64,000 nt of DNA, from assembly GCF_014217545.1 (NCBI RefSeq), contig NZ_CP043178.1:1550001-1614000 (forward strand), in the 5' to 3' direction. The notes under the pieces are model-generated. The model searched no databases and was not told where the DNA came from. It worked only from the letters and a program-made list of their open reading frames with translations. The position numbers and the translations under genes were made by a program. The stretch's first letter is position 1. Each line of letters begins with the position of its first letter. Positions 7,573-18,499 of the stretch are shown here, one piece after another. Origin of the DNA: Pseudarthrobacter sp. NBSH8. GTDB lineage: Bacteria; Actinomycetota; Actinomycetes; Actinomycetales; Micrococcaceae.

Positions 7573-7682
7573 GCTTCTTGAACGAGATCTCCAGCCGCCC
7601 ATCAGACAGTCAACCTGGCCTCACTTCCCCGGAGCCAGGCCGGCAGGATGATAGGCGCGGATGGGGATCTGGCTCAAGAAGC
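7573..7682 (+). ncRNA. Candidate structured leader RNA upstream of rsmH (mraW)
   Basis: The 170-base mraZ-rsmH gap can fold into three stacked helices: P1 of 20 bp (7573-7592 with 7663-7682, two mismatches and one G.T), P2 of 8 bp (7596-7603 with 7650-7657, one mismatch) and P3 CCTGGC/GCCAGG (7614-7619, 7634-7639). It ends 36 bases before the rsmH start, where a cis-regulatory RNA would act. A conserved 'mraW RNA motif' has been described from actinobacterial mraW leaders; whether this is a member needs a covariance search. Confidence 0.6.
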
Positions 7683-7718
7683 TGCACACCAACACTCACG
7701 GCAAGAAAGGACGAAGGC

Positions 7719-8711
7719 ATGAACGATGACCCGAAGCCAACGTCCGAACGCCATGTGCCGGTCCTCAAGGACCGGTGCATTAATTTGTTGGCCCCCGGCT
7801 TCGAAGCTGCCCGCCGCCGAGGTGAAACCCCCATCGCCATTGATGCGACCCTCGGCATGGGCGGCCACTCCGAAGCCATGCTGGAGCGTTTCCCTGATCT
7901 GCACCTGATCGGCATCGACCGTGACGAGGAAGCCCTGGCGCTGGCAGGGGAGCGGCTGGGGCGCTTTGCTTCCCGGACGGATCTGGTCCACGCCGTCTAC
8001 GACGAAATCGACGACGTCCTCGAAGACCTGGGTGTCGCGCAGGTCCACGGCATCCTCATGGACCTGGGCGTGTCGTCGCTGCAGCTGGACGAGCGCGAGC
8101 GTGGCTTCGCCTACTCCTTCGACGCTCCGCTGGACATGCGGATGGACACCAGCCGCGGGCAGACCGCAGCGGATGTGGTCAACAACTACAGCGAAGAGGA
8201 TCTCGTCAGGATCATCCGGAAGTGGGGCGAGGAGAAGTTCGCTGGCCGGATCGCCAACAGGATTGTCGCGGCAAGGACTGCCAAGCCTTTCGCCACCACG
8301 GGGGAACTGGTGGAACAGATCCGCTCCGTGGTTCCGGCCGCAGCCGCCAAATCGGGCGGCCACCCCGCCAAACGGACATTCCAGGCACTGCGCATCGAAG
8401 TCAATGAGGAGCTGGACGTGCTGGAGCGCGCCGTTCCGGCAGCCGTGGCAGCAACGGCCCTGGGCGGACGCATCGTGGTCATGTCCTACCACTCCCTCGA
8501 AGACAAGATCGTCAAGTCATTTTTCCAGGCCGGCTCCAAGTCCTCCGCGCCGCTCGGATTTCCGGTGGAACTTGAGGAACACAAGGCCTTCCTCAAAACC
8601 CTGACCAAGGGCACCGAGGTACCCACCGCCGTCGAGATTGCAGAAAATCCACGCGCGGCCTCCGCCAGGTTGCGGGCCGTGGAACGTATCAGAGCCAGGA
8701 GAGAAGCATGA
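7719..8711 (+). CDS. rsmH: 16S rRNA (cytosine1402-N4)-methyltransferase RsmH
   Basis: 330-residue SAM-dependent methyltransferase acting on the ribosomal decoding centre. Visible: SAM-binding [14 protein letters not shown] (residues ~43-56), [11 protein letters not shown], the insert [21 protein letters not shown], and the late motifs [15 protein letters not shown] and [15 protein letters not shown] 7719 is supported by AAAGGA upstream; the reading frame is open further back but that part overlaps the leader RNA. The stop overlaps ftsL (ATGA). Confidence 0.96.
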   Translation: MNDDPKPTSERHVPVLKDRCINLLAPGFEAARRRGETPIAIDATLGMGGHSEAMLERFPDLHLIGIDRDEEALALAGERLGRFASRTDLVHAVYDEIDDVLEDLGVAQVHGILMDLGVSSLQLDERERGFAYSFDAPLDMRMDTSRGQTAADVVNNYSEEDLVRIIRKWGEEKFAGRIANRIVAARTAKPFATTGELVEQIRSVVPAAAAKSGGHPAKRTFQALRIEVNEELDVLERAVPAAVAATALGGRIVVMSYHSLEDKIVKSFFQAGSKSSAPLGFPVELEEHKAFLKTLTKGTEVPTAVEIAENPRAASARLRAVERIRARREA

Positions 8712-9361
8712 GCACTGCCGCCGTCAAGAACTTTCCGGTCGTCTCCGGCAGCAGCGCCCCGGCGATCAGGTCGCTTCCGTCTGGCGCTGGCCGCAGGGAA
8801 CGCACACCTCTGTCTGTGGTCCGTTCCGCCCCCAAGAAGCGCCGGGCGCCGTTTGTCGTCATGTGTTTTGCCCTGCTCGCTGTTGCGCTCGTCACCGTGC
8901 TGGTCCTGAACATCTCCGTCTCCACCTCCCAGTACCAGCTGGTGGAACTGAGGGGTAAGCAGAGCACGCTGACCAAGCAGAACCAGGACCTGACACAGCA
9001 GGTCCAAAACTTCGAGGCTCCCCAGAACCTGGCAGCTAAAGCCTCAGACCTGGGAATGGTCGCTTCGACGGTCAAAGGCCAGATCGATCTCTCCACCCTT
9101 GCCGTTACGGGCAAGGCAACTCCGGCTGTGAAGGGTGGCGCGGCTGGAGCTGTCATCCCTGCCCCGGCCGTCGAGGGAATGCTCATTGTGGTTCCCCCGG
9201 CAACGTCTGGGGAGCCGCTGGCGAACCGTAAACCGGCTACCGAGGAACCGGCACCTGCCGCGGCGGCCCCGCCGGTTGAAGCACCCGCTCCGCCGGCACC
9301 TGCCGTGGAGCTCCACGGCGGTTCGGTGCCGGCACCCGAACAGAAGGTGCCCGGGCTCTAA
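8708..9361 (+). CDS. ftsL: FtsL-like septum formation protein
   Basis: 217-residue bitopic division protein: a basic cytoplasmic N terminus (~1-50), one membrane segment ([21 protein letters not shown], ~50-70), a short coiled coil ([30 protein letters not shown]) and a Pro/Ala-rich outer tail. It sits where ftsL always does, between rsmH and the class B PBP, and would bridge FtsQ/FtsB-like partners to FtsI-FtsW. The long low-complexity tail (~130-217) is beyond the usual FtsL length. Confidence 0.85.
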   Translation: MSTAAVKNFPVVSGSSAPAIRSLPSGAGRRERTPLSVVRSAPKKRRAPFVVMCFALLAVALVTVLVLNISVSTSQYQLVELRGKQSTLTKQNQDLTQQVQNFEAPQNLAAKASDLGMVASTVKGQIDLSTLAVTGKATPAVKGGAAGAVIPAPAVEGMLIVVPPATSGEPLANRKPATEEPAPAAAAPPVEAPAPPAPAVELHGGSVPAPEQKVPGL

Positions 9362-9407
9362 CCGGTAGCCGCTGAAAGACAGCCAGTCGGGCACTAAACA
9401 GGCAACA

Positions 9408-11228
9408 ATGGCGAGCAGCAAGGGAATCACGGTGGCGCAGAGGACCGGCAAGGCAAATAGCGGTAAGGCCCCTAACGCCACAAAACGGCTGCGCCTCGGC
9501 CTGGGCATTATGCTGACGCTGCTGTTAGTGGTGGGCGGCAAGCTCTTCTTCGTCCAAGGGCTCGACGTCGGCGGGATGGCCGCCGCTGCGCTCGATTACC
9601 GGATGCGCGCGACTTCGCTCCCCGCCGAACGCGGCAGCATCCTGGACGCCGCCGGGACAGTCCTGGCGAACAGCGTGATCCGCTACAACATTGTGGTGGA
9701 CCAGACCACCAACACAAAGACCGATAAGTTCTGGCGCCTGGAGGAAGGCGCCGACAAGCTGGTTGAAGTCAGCCGGGAGCAGGGCATCAGCGAACTCGCG
9801 GCTGTCCTGGGCATGGACACTGAAGACCTCAGGAACGCCGTTACGGGCGAATCGAAGTACCACATCGTCGCTAAGGACCTGAAACCAGACGTTGAGCTCA
9901 GGGTCTCGGATCTTAGTATTCCCGGCATCGTCACCGAGGGCGTCAGTAAACGCGTGTACCCCAACGGTTCCGTGGCCGGGGGCATTATCGGCTTCCTCCA
10001 GGACGGAAGTACCGGCCAGGCGGGGATCGAACAGACCCAGGATGGGCTGCTGCGGGGCAAGGACGGCAAGCGGCTTTTCGAGATCGGCGCGGACGGTCTT
10101 CGGATTCCCGTCGGCGTGGATGAGCTGACACCCCCGGAGGACGGCAAGGACGTGAAGCTCACCCTCAATTCCGATCTCCAGTATTTCGCCCAGCAAGCCA
10201 TCCAGAGCCAGTCGGATAAGCTCGGCGCCGAGTGGGGTGTCATCATCGTGATGGACGCCAAGACCGGCAACCTGATCGCGATGGCCGACACCAACGCGCC
10301 GGACCCGAACGATCCCGGCCGGGTGGCCGCCAAGGACCGCGGCGTGCGCTCCGTGACTGCTGCGTACGAGCCCGGATCGGTACAGAAGATGATCACCGCG
10401 GCCGCCCTGATTGAGGAAGGAAAATCCAGCCCGCTGGACACCTTCACGCTCGGCCCGTCGTACACGGTGGACGGCCAGACGTTCACGGACTCCTTTACCC
10501 ATGGCACAGAAGAGCGCACGCTCGCCGGCATCCTGGGTTGGTCCATGAACACCGGCACCGTGGCGGCCGGCTCCCGGCTCACCAAGGACCAAAGGCACGA
10601 CTGGCTGAAGAAATTCGGCATCGGCGAAGCGCCGGACATCGGGCTGCCTGCCACCGCGTCCGGCATTCTTACCCCGGCAGACCAATGGGACGGACGCCAG
10701 GAGTACACAGTGCTTTTCGGCCAGGGCGTGGCGCAGTCGACGCTGCAGACGGTCCGCGCTTTCCAGACGATCGCCAACAATGGTGTGATGCTCCAGCCGC
10801 GCCTGATTGATGCGTACGTTTCACCGGACGGAACAGAAGAGGCGGTTGCCCCGCAGCCTTCCCGCCAGGTGGTGTCTGACGGGACGGCGCAACAGGTCCA
10901 GGACATCCTGGAAAGCGCGGTGACCGAAGGCCAGATCAAGGACGCCGCGATCGACGGGTACCGGGTGGGGGCAAAGACCGGAACGTCTGAATCTCCATGC
11001 GACGACGGGAAGTCAGGGTTCTGCGGCTACACCGCTTCCATCGTGGGGATGGCACCGATGGACGACCCGCGGTTTATTGTTGAGGTGGTACTGCAACGTC
11101 CGAAGGGCAGCATCTACGGCATCACGCAGGGGCCGGTGTTCCGTTCGGTCATGAGCCAGACCCTGCGCACCTACAACGTCCAGCCGTCCACGGGTGAACC
11201 GGCCAGGTTGCCGCAGTACGCCAAGTAG
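9408..11228 (+). CDS. ftsI: Division-specific penicillin-binding protein (class B)
   Basis: 606-residue septal transpeptidase. A basic N terminus and one membrane anchor (LGLGIMLTLLLVVGGKLFFVQ) precede a dimerisation domain with the typical ERGSILDAAGTVLA, then the transpeptidase domain with SVQK (S324, K327), SMN (379-381) and KTG (523-525). It cross-links peptide stems at the septum and pairs with FtsW at 17102. The catalytic triad of motifs is complete. Confidence 0.95.
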   Translation: MASSKGITVAQRTGKANSGKAPNATKRLRLGLGIMLTLLLVVGGKLFFVQGLDVGGMAAAALDYRMRATSLPAERGSILDAAGTVLANSVIRYNIVVDQTTNTKTDKFWRLEEGADKLVEVSREQGISELAAVLGMDTEDLRNAVTGESKYHIVAKDLKPDVELRVSDLSIPGIVTEGVSKRVYPNGSVAGGIIGFLQDGSTGQAGIEQTQDGLLRGKDGKRLFEIGADGLRIPVGVDELTPPEDGKDVKLTLNSDLQYFAQQAIQSQSDKLGAEWGVIIVMDAKTGNLIAMADTNAPDPNDPGRVAAKDRGVRSVTAAYEPGSVQKMITAAALIEEGKSSPLDTFTLGPSYTVDGQTFTDSFTHGTEERTLAGILGWSMNTGTVAAGSRLTKDQRHDWLKKFGIGEAPDIGLPATASGILTPADQWDGRQEYTVLFGQGVAQSTLQTVRAFQTIANNGVMLQPRLIDAYVSPDGTEEAVAPQPSRQVVSDGTAQQVQDILESAVTEGQIKDAAIDGYRVGAKTGTSESPCDDGKSGFCGYTASIVGMAPMDDPRFIVEVVLQRPKGSIYGITQGPVFRSVMSQTLRTYNVQPSTGEPARLPQYAK

Positions 11229-11320
11229 CATCAAGCCAGGCAGCAGTTCCCCCCCCGACGCCCGCAGCGGAAGCAGTATCCCGCGGGCATGATCCACTAG
11301 CACCACCATCGGAGATTCCC

Positions 11321-12961
11321 TTGTCAGACCAGAACGCATCAGCCAGCAACGCGGGGCCGGCAGGGGAACCAGCCCCCGCGCGGTTCAGGCCTACGGCCGT
11401 TGCTGCGGTCCGCCTGGACGCGATCGGAGACGCGATCGGTGTGCAGGTCCCGGGTGCCTCCGCTGCCGTCAGTGTCATGGGAATTTCACTGAACTCGCGA
11501 ACCGTGGAACCGGGAGACCTCTACGTGGCGCTGCCCGGCGCCTCCCGCCATGGCGCTGACTTCGTTTCGCAGGCGGTCGGCAGGGGAGCGGCGGCGGTCC
11601 TGACAGACGACGCCGGCGCCCGCCTTCTCGCGCTGTCAGAGGACACTGCCGTTCCCGTCCTCGTGGTGGACGGACCGCGCAACGTGGTGGGGCCGCTGTC
11701 CGCCATGATCTACCAGAGCCAACCAACAGCCGGGCGGACGCCGCGCTTGTACGGTGTGACGGGAACCAACGGCAAGACCACCACCACGTACTTCATTAAC
11801 GCCCTGCTCCGTGCGCTCGGGCAGCAGACCGGCCTGATCGGAACCATCGAAATCCTGGCCGGCGGAGAGCCGGTTCCCAGCCTCCTGACCACACCCGAGT
11901 CACCGGATCTCCACGGCTTGCTCGCCCTCATGCGGGAACGGGGGCTGGACGCCGCGTCCATGGAAGTCTCCTCCCACGCCGTATCCTTCCAGCGGGTGGA
12001 CGGCGTCCTCTTCGACGTTGCCGGTTTCACGAACCTGACGCAGGACCATCTGGACCTGCACGGCACCATGGAGGACTACTTCGCCACCAAGGCGGAACTG
12101 TTCACACCGGGCCGTGCCCGCCGGGCTGTGGTGACGGTCGACGACGAATGGGGCCGCAGGCTTGCCGCCACGGCACCGATCCCGGTCACCACACTCTCGA
12201 TGGCACCCGGCGCAGCTCCCACCGACTGGACGGTCACCGCCACGGCCGCGCGGGGGCTGGGTACCGACTTCAGCCTCGAGGGACCCGACGGCGTCACCCT
12301 GAACGTACACACCGGCCTGCCTGGCGCTTTCAACGTCGCCAACGCCGCGCTGGCCACGGTAATGGTCATCGCCAGCGGAATGGACGCCGCTACCGTGCAG
12401 GCCGGCCTGGACCACCACGACCCCTTCACCGTGGCCGTTCCGGGACGCATGCAGCTCGTCTCCGAGGAACCGGCGGCTGTGGTGGATTTCGCCCACAACA
12501 CGGATGCCCTGGCACGCGCACTGGAAGCAGTCAGGTCACCGCTTCCGGGCTCCCGGGTGATCGTGGTTTTCGGAGCCACAGGACAGCGCGACCAGGGCAA
12601 GCGACCCGCCATGGGGGCCGTCGCCGCGAAGATGGCCGATATCGTCATCGTCACGGATGACGACCCCCACGACGAGGACCCTGCGGCCATCAGGGCAGAT
12701 GTGCTGGCGGGCGCACGGTCAGCCCGCGAACAGGAATCACCAGAGTGTGTCATCGAAGAGGTTTATCCCCGCGCCGCCGCCATCCGACGGGCCGTTGAAC
12801 TGGCAGGTCCGAGCGACACCATCCTGGTGGCAGGCCGGGGGCATGAGGTCTGGCAGGAAGTCAAGGGCGTCAACCTGGCGCTCGACGACCGGGTGGAACT
12901 GCGGAACGCCTTGACAGCCAGGGGATTCACCGTTCTTCGAGACGACCGGATAGAGTCCTAG
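11321..12961 (+). CDS. murE: UDP-MurNAc-L-Ala-D-Glu ligase MurE, L-lysine type
   Basis: 546-residue cytoplasmic Mur ligase that adds the third residue of the stem peptide. ATP loop GTNGKTTT (148-155); the ligase motif at 447-454 reads DDPHDEDP. In diaminopimelate-specific enzymes this is DNPR, whose Arg binds the extra carboxylate; here it is His, which fits the L-lysine peptidoglycan of Micrococcaceae. Start is TTG 11321 with GGAG seven bases ahead. Last ~100 residues form the third (C-terminal) domain. Confidence 0.93.
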   Translation: MSDQNASASNAGPAGEPAPARFRPTAVAAVRLDAIGDAIGVQVPGASAAVSVMGISLNSRTVEPGDLYVALPGASRHGADFVSQAVGRGAAAVLTDDAGARLLALSEDTAVPVLVVDGPRNVVGPLSAMIYQSQPTAGRTPRLYGVTGTNGKTTTTYFINALLRALGQQTGLIGTIEILAGGEPVPSLLTTPESPDLHGLLALMRERGLDAASMEVSSHAVSFQRVDGVLFDVAGFTNLTQDHLDLHGTMEDYFATKAELFTPGRARRAVVTVDDEWGRRLAATAPIPVTTLSMAPGAAPTDWTVTATAARGLGTDFSLEGPDGVTLNVHTGLPGAFNVANAALATVMVIASGMDAATVQAGLDHHDPFTVAVPGRMQLVSEEPAAVVDFAHNTDALARALEAVRSPLPGSRVIVVFGATGQRDQGKRPAMGAVAAKMADIVIVTDDDPHDEDPAAIRADVLAGARSAREQESPECVIEEVYPRAAAIRRAVELAGPSDTILVAGRGHEVWQEVKGVNLALDDRVELRNALTARGFTVLRDDRIES

Positions 12962-12967
12962 ACCGAG

Positions 12968-14434
12968 ATGATTGCACTTACTGCGGCGGAAATCGCCGAT
13001 ATCACACACGGCCGCCTGGACGCCGATCCGGGGATTGCACCCCTGTCAGTGGTCACTGATTCGCGGGAGGCTGCCCCCGGGTCCTTGTACGTGGCGAAAC
13101 CCGGCGAGCACGCCGACGGCCACGACTTCGTTGCCGCGGCCGTCAGCCGCGGCGCGGTGCTGGTTCTGGCTGAGCGCCCCGTGACGGGGCCGGATGGCGT
13201 TAACTATCCGGCTGTCCTGGTCGATGATGTCGTGCTGGCCATGGGCGCACTGGCATCCGAAGCGGTACGTCGGATCCGGCTGGCCCGGTCTGCTGCAGGT
13301 GAGGCCCTGACCGTCATCGGGATCACCGGTTCCGCCGGGAAAACCACTACTAAGGACCTCCTCGCCGGCATCCTCACCGAGCAGGGCGCCACCGTTGCCC
13401 CGCAAGGGTCCTACAACGGCGAGGTGGGCGTGCCCCTGACGGTCTTCCGGGCCGACACCCAAACGCGGTATCTGGTGATCGAGATGGGCGCCACGGGCAT
13501 CGGGCACATCCGCTACCTGGCCAACATGGTGAAGCCTGACATCGGCGTCGTCCTGGGCGTCGGCACTGCCCACGCCGGAGAGTTCGGCGGCGTGGACAAC
13601 ATTGCCCGGGCCAAGGGCGAGCTGGTGGAGGCCCTCACGGCCGGCGGCACTGCCGTCATCAACCTCGACGACGACCGCGTCGCCGCCATGCGCAGCCGCA
13701 CCGGCGCCAGCGTGCTGGGCTTCTCGGCCGAAGGGCGCCCTGACGCGACCGTTCGGGCCCTGAATCCGGACACTAACGCCCAGGGCAACCCGGAATTCGA
13801 GCTCGTCCTGCCCGGCGGTGAAACAGGCGTGCACGTCAGCAGCCGCCTCATCGGCGCCCACCACACAGGCAACCTCCTCGCCGCAGCAGCTGCCGCGCAC
13901 GCGGCCGGAGTTTCCGGCAAGGACATCGCCGCATCGCTGAGCACACAGTCAGCAGCAAGCCGTTGGCGGATGGAACGCACGGAACGTGCTGACGGAGTGA
14001 CCGTCATCAACGACGCCTACAATGCGAACCCGGAGTCCATGCGGGCGGCCCTGCGCACCCTGGCCGACCTGGGCCGCGGGCGCCGCACCTGGGCGGTCCT
14101 GGGCGCCATGCTGGAACTGGGACCTGATTCAATCCGTGAACACACTGTTGTGGGCACCCAGGTGGTCCGCCTGAACATTTCCCGGCTGGTCGTCGTCGGC
14201 CGCGAAGCCCGCGCACTTTACGTTTCCGCCGTCCAGGAGGGTTCCTGGGGCGACGAATGTGTATTTGCCGAAACCGCCGAGGACGCATACGCGCTTCTGA
14301 ACGCCGAGCTTCAACCCGGTGACCTGGTGCTTTTCAAGTCGTCCAACAGCGTTGGACTGCGGCACCTGGGCGATCGGATAGCATTACCCCCACAATCCAC
14401 CGAACCCACCGATGAAGGGAGCGAACTGCTGTGA
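12968..14434 (+). CDS. murF: UDP-MurNAc-tripeptide D-Ala-D-Ala ligase MurF
   Basis: 488-residue Mur ligase that adds the D-alanyl-D-alanine dipeptide. ATP loop GSAGKTTT (121-128), a Mur ligase centre with [12 protein letters not shown], and [15 protein letters not shown] in the C-terminal half, a family hallmark. It follows murE by 6 bases, and its stop overlaps the mraY start (GTGA), showing translational coupling within the operon. Confidence 0.95.
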   Translation: MIALTAAEIADITHGRLDADPGIAPLSVVTDSREAAPGSLYVAKPGEHADGHDFVAAAVSRGAVLVLAERPVTGPDGVNYPAVLVDDVVLAMGALASEAVRRIRLARSAAGEALTVIGITGSAGKTTTKDLLAGILTEQGATVAPQGSYNGEVGVPLTVFRADTQTRYLVIEMGATGIGHIRYLANMVKPDIGVVLGVGTAHAGEFGGVDNIARAKGELVEALTAGGTAVINLDDDRVAAMRSRTGASVLGFSAEGRPDATVRALNPDTNAQGNPEFELVLPGGETGVHVSSRLIGAHHTGNLLAAAAAAHAAGVSGKDIAASLSTQSAASRWRMERTERADGVTVINDAYNANPESMRAALRTLADLGRGRRTWAVLGAMLELGPDSIREHTVVGTQVVRLNISRLVVVGREARALYVSAVQEGSWGDECVFAETAEDAYALLNAELQPGDLVLFKSSNSVGLRHLGDRIALPPQSTEPTDEGSELL

Positions 14435-15540
14435 TTGCACTCTTGATCGGCGCAGGACTTGCCCTGCTGTTTGCCTTGGTGGGAACGCCGCTGTTTATCC
14501 GCTTGCTTGTCCGCAAGAGCTACGGCCAATTCATTCGTGATGACGGACCCACCTCCCACCACACTAAACGCGGTACTCCCACCATGGGCGGCACCGTGGT
14601 GGTGGGCGCGGTCCTGCTCAGCTATGGCCTGACCCACCTGATTATGTGGATGATGAACCCGGATTCGGCAGGCCCCTCCGCCTCGGCCCTGATCCTGTTG
14701 TTCCTGATGGTCGGCATGGGGCTGGTGGGCTTCCTGGACGATTTCATCAAGATCTCGCGGCAGCGGAGCCTTGGCCTCGATGCGAAGGCCAAGCTCATCC
14801 TCCAGGCTGCCGTGGGAATAGTCTTCGCTATCCTGGCGCTGAACTTTCCCGATGCGGACGGCCTGACGCCGGCCTCGACCAAAATTTCCCTGGTCCGTGA
14901 CATTCCCTGGCTGGATCTGGCTTTCGCCGGCACGGTGGTCGGCGCGATCCTCTTTGTGTTGTGGTCCAACCTGATCGTCACCGCCGCGACCAACGGCGTG
15001 AACCTCACTGACGGACTGGACGGGCTAGCGGCCGGTGCGTCGGTCATGGTGTTCGGTGCCTACACGCTGATGGGCATCTGGCAGAACAACCAGGGCTGCG
15101 GGTCACCGCGCGAGACCGGCAGCGGCTGCTACTCCGTCCGGGACCCCCTGGACCTGGCGCTCCTGGCCGCTATCCTGAGCGCAGCCTTGGTGGGGTTCCT
15201 CTGGTGGAACACGTCCCCGGCGAAGATCTTTATGGGCGACACCGGGTCATTGGCCATCGGCGGCGCGATCGCAGGCTTTGCCATCCTCTCGCGCACGGAA
15301 CTGTTGCTGGGAATCATCGGCGGCCTGTTCGTCCTGATCACGCTGTCCGTGATCATCCAGGTGGGCTACTTCAAAGCCACCGGCGGGAAACGCGTCTTCA
15401 AGATGGCGCCGCTGCAGCACCACTTCGAGCTCAAGGGCTGGGCAGAAGTCACGGTGGTGGTCCGGTTCTGGATCCTGGGCGGGCTCTTCGTGGCCGTGGG
15501 CCTGGGTGTCTTCTACGCTGAATGGGTTGTGCTCCTGTGA
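14431..15540 (+). CDS. mraY: Phospho-MurNAc-pentapeptide translocase MraY
   Basis: 369-residue polytopic membrane enzyme that makes lipid I from UDP-MurNAc-pentapeptide and undecaprenyl phosphate. Family marks: [18 protein letters not shown] near the N terminus, [33 protein letters not shown] and [13 protein letters not shown] near the end. About ten membrane segments. Starts with GTG inside the murF stop. Confidence 0.96.
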   Translation: MIALLIGAGLALLFALVGTPLFIRLLVRKSYGQFIRDDGPTSHHTKRGTPTMGGTVVVGAVLLSYGLTHLIMWMMNPDSAGPSASALILLFLMVGMGLVGFLDDFIKISRQRSLGLDAKAKLILQAAVGIVFAILALNFPDADGLTPASTKISLVRDIPWLDLAFAGTVVGAILFVLWSNLIVTAATNGVNLTDGLDGLAAGASVMVFGAYTLMGIWQNNQGCGSPRETGSGCYSVRDPLDLALLAAILSAALVGFLWWNTSPAKIFMGDTGSLAIGGAIAGFAILSRTELLLGIIGGLFVLITLSVIIQVGYFKATGGKRVFKMAPLQHHFELKGWAEVTVVVRFWILGGLFVAVGLGVFYAEWVVLL

Positions 15541-17099
15541 CTGTTTCTCCCCGCCTGCAAAACCTGGTCAGTTGGGATTCGGATTGGGCAGGGCTGCGCG
15601 TTGCAGTGACCGGCATCGGAGTGTCCGGGTTCGCCGCTGCAGATACCCTCATCGAACTCGGGGCCCGGGTGGTGGTGGTTGATGCCGCCACCAGCGATAC
15701 AGCCAAGGCACAGGCCGACACCCTGAAGATCGTCGGTGCCGTGGACGTGCTCCTGGGCGAGGAGGCTGTAAACCGGATCCCTAAAATCGATGGCGGCTTC
15801 CCCGAACTCATCGTGACCTCCCCGGGCTGGCGTCCCGACCAGGCGCTCCTGGCAGCCGCTGCACGTGCGCACATTCCGGTCTGGGGCGACGTCGAGCTTG
15901 CCTGGCGCCTGCGCGTCCGGGCCGGGCACAAAACCGCTGATTGGCTGGCCATCACCGGCACCAACGGCAAAACCACCACGGTGGGCCTGACCGCGTCGAT
16001 GCTGCAGGCTGCCGGACTTAAAGCCATCGCGGTGGGCAACGTGGGCACCCCCATCCTGGACGCCCTCCGCGACCCCGTGGAGTACGACGCCTTCGCCGTT
16101 GAACTTTCCAGTTTCCAGCTGCACTGGGCTGAATCGCTGTCGCCGGTGGCCAGCGTCTGCCTGAATGTTGCCGAGGACCACGTTGACTGGCATGGATCCT
16201 ACAGTTCCTACCTCGCGGACAAAGCAAAGGTCTACGCGCGGACCCAGAAGGCGTGCATCTTCAACGCGGAGCAGATCGAGACCGAACGGATGGTTGAAGA
16301 CGCCGACGTCGTCGACGGCTGCCGTGCCGTCGGGGTCACCACGCTCACCCCGGCCATCAGCATGCTCGGCGTGGTGGAGGGCCTGCTGGTGGACCGTGCG
16401 TTTATCGAGGAACGCAAGGACAGCGCAGCCGAGCTGGCCTCGATGAGCGACCTGGGCCAGTTTGCGCCCCGGCACATGGTGGCCAACGCTCTTGCGGCGG
16501 CTGCCCTGGTCCGGGCCTACGGTGTGGATGCGAAGGCAGTGCGCCAGGGAATCCAGGACTATGTGCCCGGCAACCATCGCATCCAGCCGGTCGCCAAGCA
16601 GGACGGCGTGCTCTGGGTCAACGATTCCAAGGCCACCAACCCACACGCAGCAGCAGCTTCACTGGCCACCTTTGAGAACGTCATCTGGATCGCGGGCGGC
16701 CTGTCCAAGGGCGTCAGCTACGACCACCTGGTCCGGGACCACGCGGCCCGGCTCAAGGCCGTGGTGCTCATCGGCACGGATACCGCCGCGCTGGCGGACG
16801 CCTTGCAGCGACACGCGCCGGATGTCCAAGTGATTACGACGCCGGCGGGCGACACTGAAAATATGCAGACTGCCGCAACGGGCGGGGCCACCACGGGCAG
16901 CTCGCCGGATTCCGGTGCGGCCGTGATGTCCCGGGCCGTTGCGTCAGCGGCGCAGCTGGCTGCATCAGGCGACACCGTGCTGATGGCCCCGGCAGCTGCT
17001 TCCATGGATCAGTTCTCTTCCTATGCTCACCGCGGCGACGCCTTTATTGAAGCTGTCCGCGAGCTGGTGGAAGGGCAGGCCCAGACCGGCGAGGAGTAA
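15537..17099 (+). CDS. murD: UDP-MurNAc-L-Ala-D-Glu ligase MurD
   Basis: 520-residue ligase that adds D-glutamate to UDP-MurNAc-L-Ala. ATP loop GTNGKTTT (141-148), [13 protein letters not shown] in the centre and [11 protein letters not shown] further on. GTG 15537 is preferred because it overlaps the mraY stop by 4 bases (GTGA), like neighbours; ATG 15522 is possible but would overlap by 19. A ~25-residue Thr/Gly/Ala-rich insert ([20 protein letters not shown] region, ~440-460) is longer than usual. Confidence 0.94.
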   Translation: MTVSPRLQNLVSWDSDWAGLRVAVTGIGVSGFAAADTLIELGARVVVVDAATSDTAKAQADTLKIVGAVDVLLGEEAVNRIPKIDGGFPELIVTSPGWRPDQALLAAAARAHIPVWGDVELAWRLRVRAGHKTADWLAITGTNGKTTTVGLTASMLQAAGLKAIAVGNVGTPILDALRDPVEYDAFAVELSSFQLHWAESLSPVASVCLNVAEDHVDWHGSYSSYLADKAKVYARTQKACIFNAEQIETERMVEDADVVDGCRAVGVTTLTPAISMLGVVEGLLVDRAFIEERKDSAAELASMSDLGQFAPRHMVANALAAAALVRAYGVDAKAVRQGIQDYVPGNHRIQPVAKQDGVLWVNDSKATNPHAAAASLATFENVIWIAGGLSKGVSYDHLVRDHAARLKAVVLIGTDTAALADALQRHAPDVQVITTPAGDTENMQTAATGGATTGSSPDSGAAVMSRAVASAAQLAASGDTVLMAPAAASMDQFSSYAHRGDAFIEAVRELVEGQAQTGEE

Positions 17100-17101
17100 C
17101 A

Positions 17102-18493
17102 ATGGTCAGCACGCCCACCCGGTCGCCGGACTCACGGCCGCACTCCGGGAAAACCGCTTCGCCCTTAAAGTCCACCATCACCCTGCCGGACCGGATCCGG
17201 GGCATGTACCGGGCCTTCTGGTCGATGCTGGAAGGAACCGGTACTTCCAAGAACGGCTCAACGTATTACCTGATCCTTGGTTCCACGCTGGCCCTGACCG
17301 CAATCGGCATCATGATGGTGCTGTCGGCCTCAAGCGTCGAATCCATCGCTGCCGGAAAATCGCCGTACGGCGACGCCCTCAAGCAGGGTATGTTCGCGGC
17401 CATCGGCATTTTCACCATGTTTGTCCTCTCGCGGATCAACGTGGCCTGGCTGAAGCGCCTGGCCTGGCCCGGCCTGGGCGTGGCCCTTCTCCTCCTGGTC
17501 CTGGTGCAGCTGATCGGTGACGAAGTCAACGGAAACAAGAACTGGATCGACCTCGGCGGCGTCACCTTCCAGCCGTCCGAGGCGTCCAAGCTGACACTGG
17601 CGCTGTGGATGGCCACAGTCCTGGCCAGGAAAGGGAAGCTGCTGCGGCGCTGGCTCCACGTGCTGATCCCGGCCGTGCCGCTCGCGGGTGCGGTGATCGG
17701 CCTGGTCCTGCTGGGCAATGACCTGGGGACAGCCATGATCATCATGATGATCACCGCCGCCGCCCTCTTCTTCGCCGGAGTACCGCTGTACCTGTTCGGG
17801 TTCGCCGCCCTGGCAGCCGCAGCCGGCACAGCTGTCATGGCCATCACCAGCTCAAACCGCATGTGCCGCATCACCTCGTGGTGGACCGGCCAGTCCTGTG
17901 CCGACGGCATTGACGCCAACTACCAGGCCACCAACGGGCTCTACGGGCTCGCCTCCGGAGGCTGGTTCGGCGTCGGCCTCGGCCAAAGCCGGCAGAAGTA
18001 CAGCTGGATCCCGGAAGCCCACAACGACTTCATTTTCGCCATTATCGGCGAGGAACTCGGCCTCGTGGGCACCGTCGTCGTGCTTGTCCTCTTTGCCATC
18101 CTCGGGGCCGCCATCTACCGCGTAGTGGTGGCTCAGGCAGACATGTTCCACCGGGTCCTGGCGGGCACCATCATGGTGTGGCTGCTGGGGCAGGCGACGG
18201 TCAACATGGCCGTGGTGACAGGGCTGATGCCTGTGATCGGCGTGCCGCTGCCGTTCATTTCCTACGGCGGTTCGGCACTTCTGATGTCGCTCTGCGCCGT
18301 GGGGGTGGTGCTGTCGCTCGCCCGCGATCAGATGGCGCCGGCCCTCCGGCCGAAGAAACTGCTCAATTTCGGCGCCCGGAAGGCCGGGGGAGTCCCTGGC
18401 CGAACAGTTCCCGGCCGCAAAACAACAGGCACCAACACCGCCGGCCGCAAAAAAACCGCCGGCCCCAAAACAACCGCAAGAAAGCGTACGTAG
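17102..18493 (+). CDS. ftsW: Septal peptidoglycan polymerase FtsW
   Basis: 463-residue SEDS glycosyltransferase with about ten membrane segments. Marks: WIDLGGVTFQPSEASKL, GNDLGTAMI, the loop with GLGQSRQKYSWIPEAHNDF, and PFISYGGSALL. It partners with FtsI (9408). The cytoplasmic C terminus (~410-463) is a Lys/Arg/Thr/Gly-rich low-complexity tail ending KTTARKRT, without acidic residues; in mycobacteria the FtsW tail contacts FtsZ and PBP3. An extracellular Cys pair (RMCRITSWWTGQSC) lies in the large loop. Two bases separate it from murD. Confidence 0.95.
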   Translation: MVSTPTRSPDSRPHSGKTASPLKSTITLPDRIRGMYRAFWSMLEGTGTSKNGSTYYLILGSTLALTAIGIMMVLSASSVESIAAGKSPYGDALKQGMFAAIGIFTMFVLSRINVAWLKRLAWPGLGVALLLLVLVQLIGDEVNGNKNWIDLGGVTFQPSEASKLTLALWMATVLARKGKLLRRWLHVLIPAVPLAGAVIGLVLLGNDLGTAMIIMMITAAALFFAGVPLYLFGFAALAAAAGTAVMAITSSNRMCRITSWWTGQSCADGIDANYQATNGLYGLASGGWFGVGLGQSRQKYSWIPEAHNDFIFAIIGEELGLVGTVVVLVLFAILGAAIYRVVVAQADMFHRVLAGTIMVWLLGQATVNMAVVTGLMPVIGVPLPFISYGGSALLMSLCAVGVVLSLARDQMAPALRPKKLLNFGARKAGGVPGRTVPGRKTTGTNTAGRKKTAGPKTTARKRT

Positions 18494-18499
18494 CTCCAG

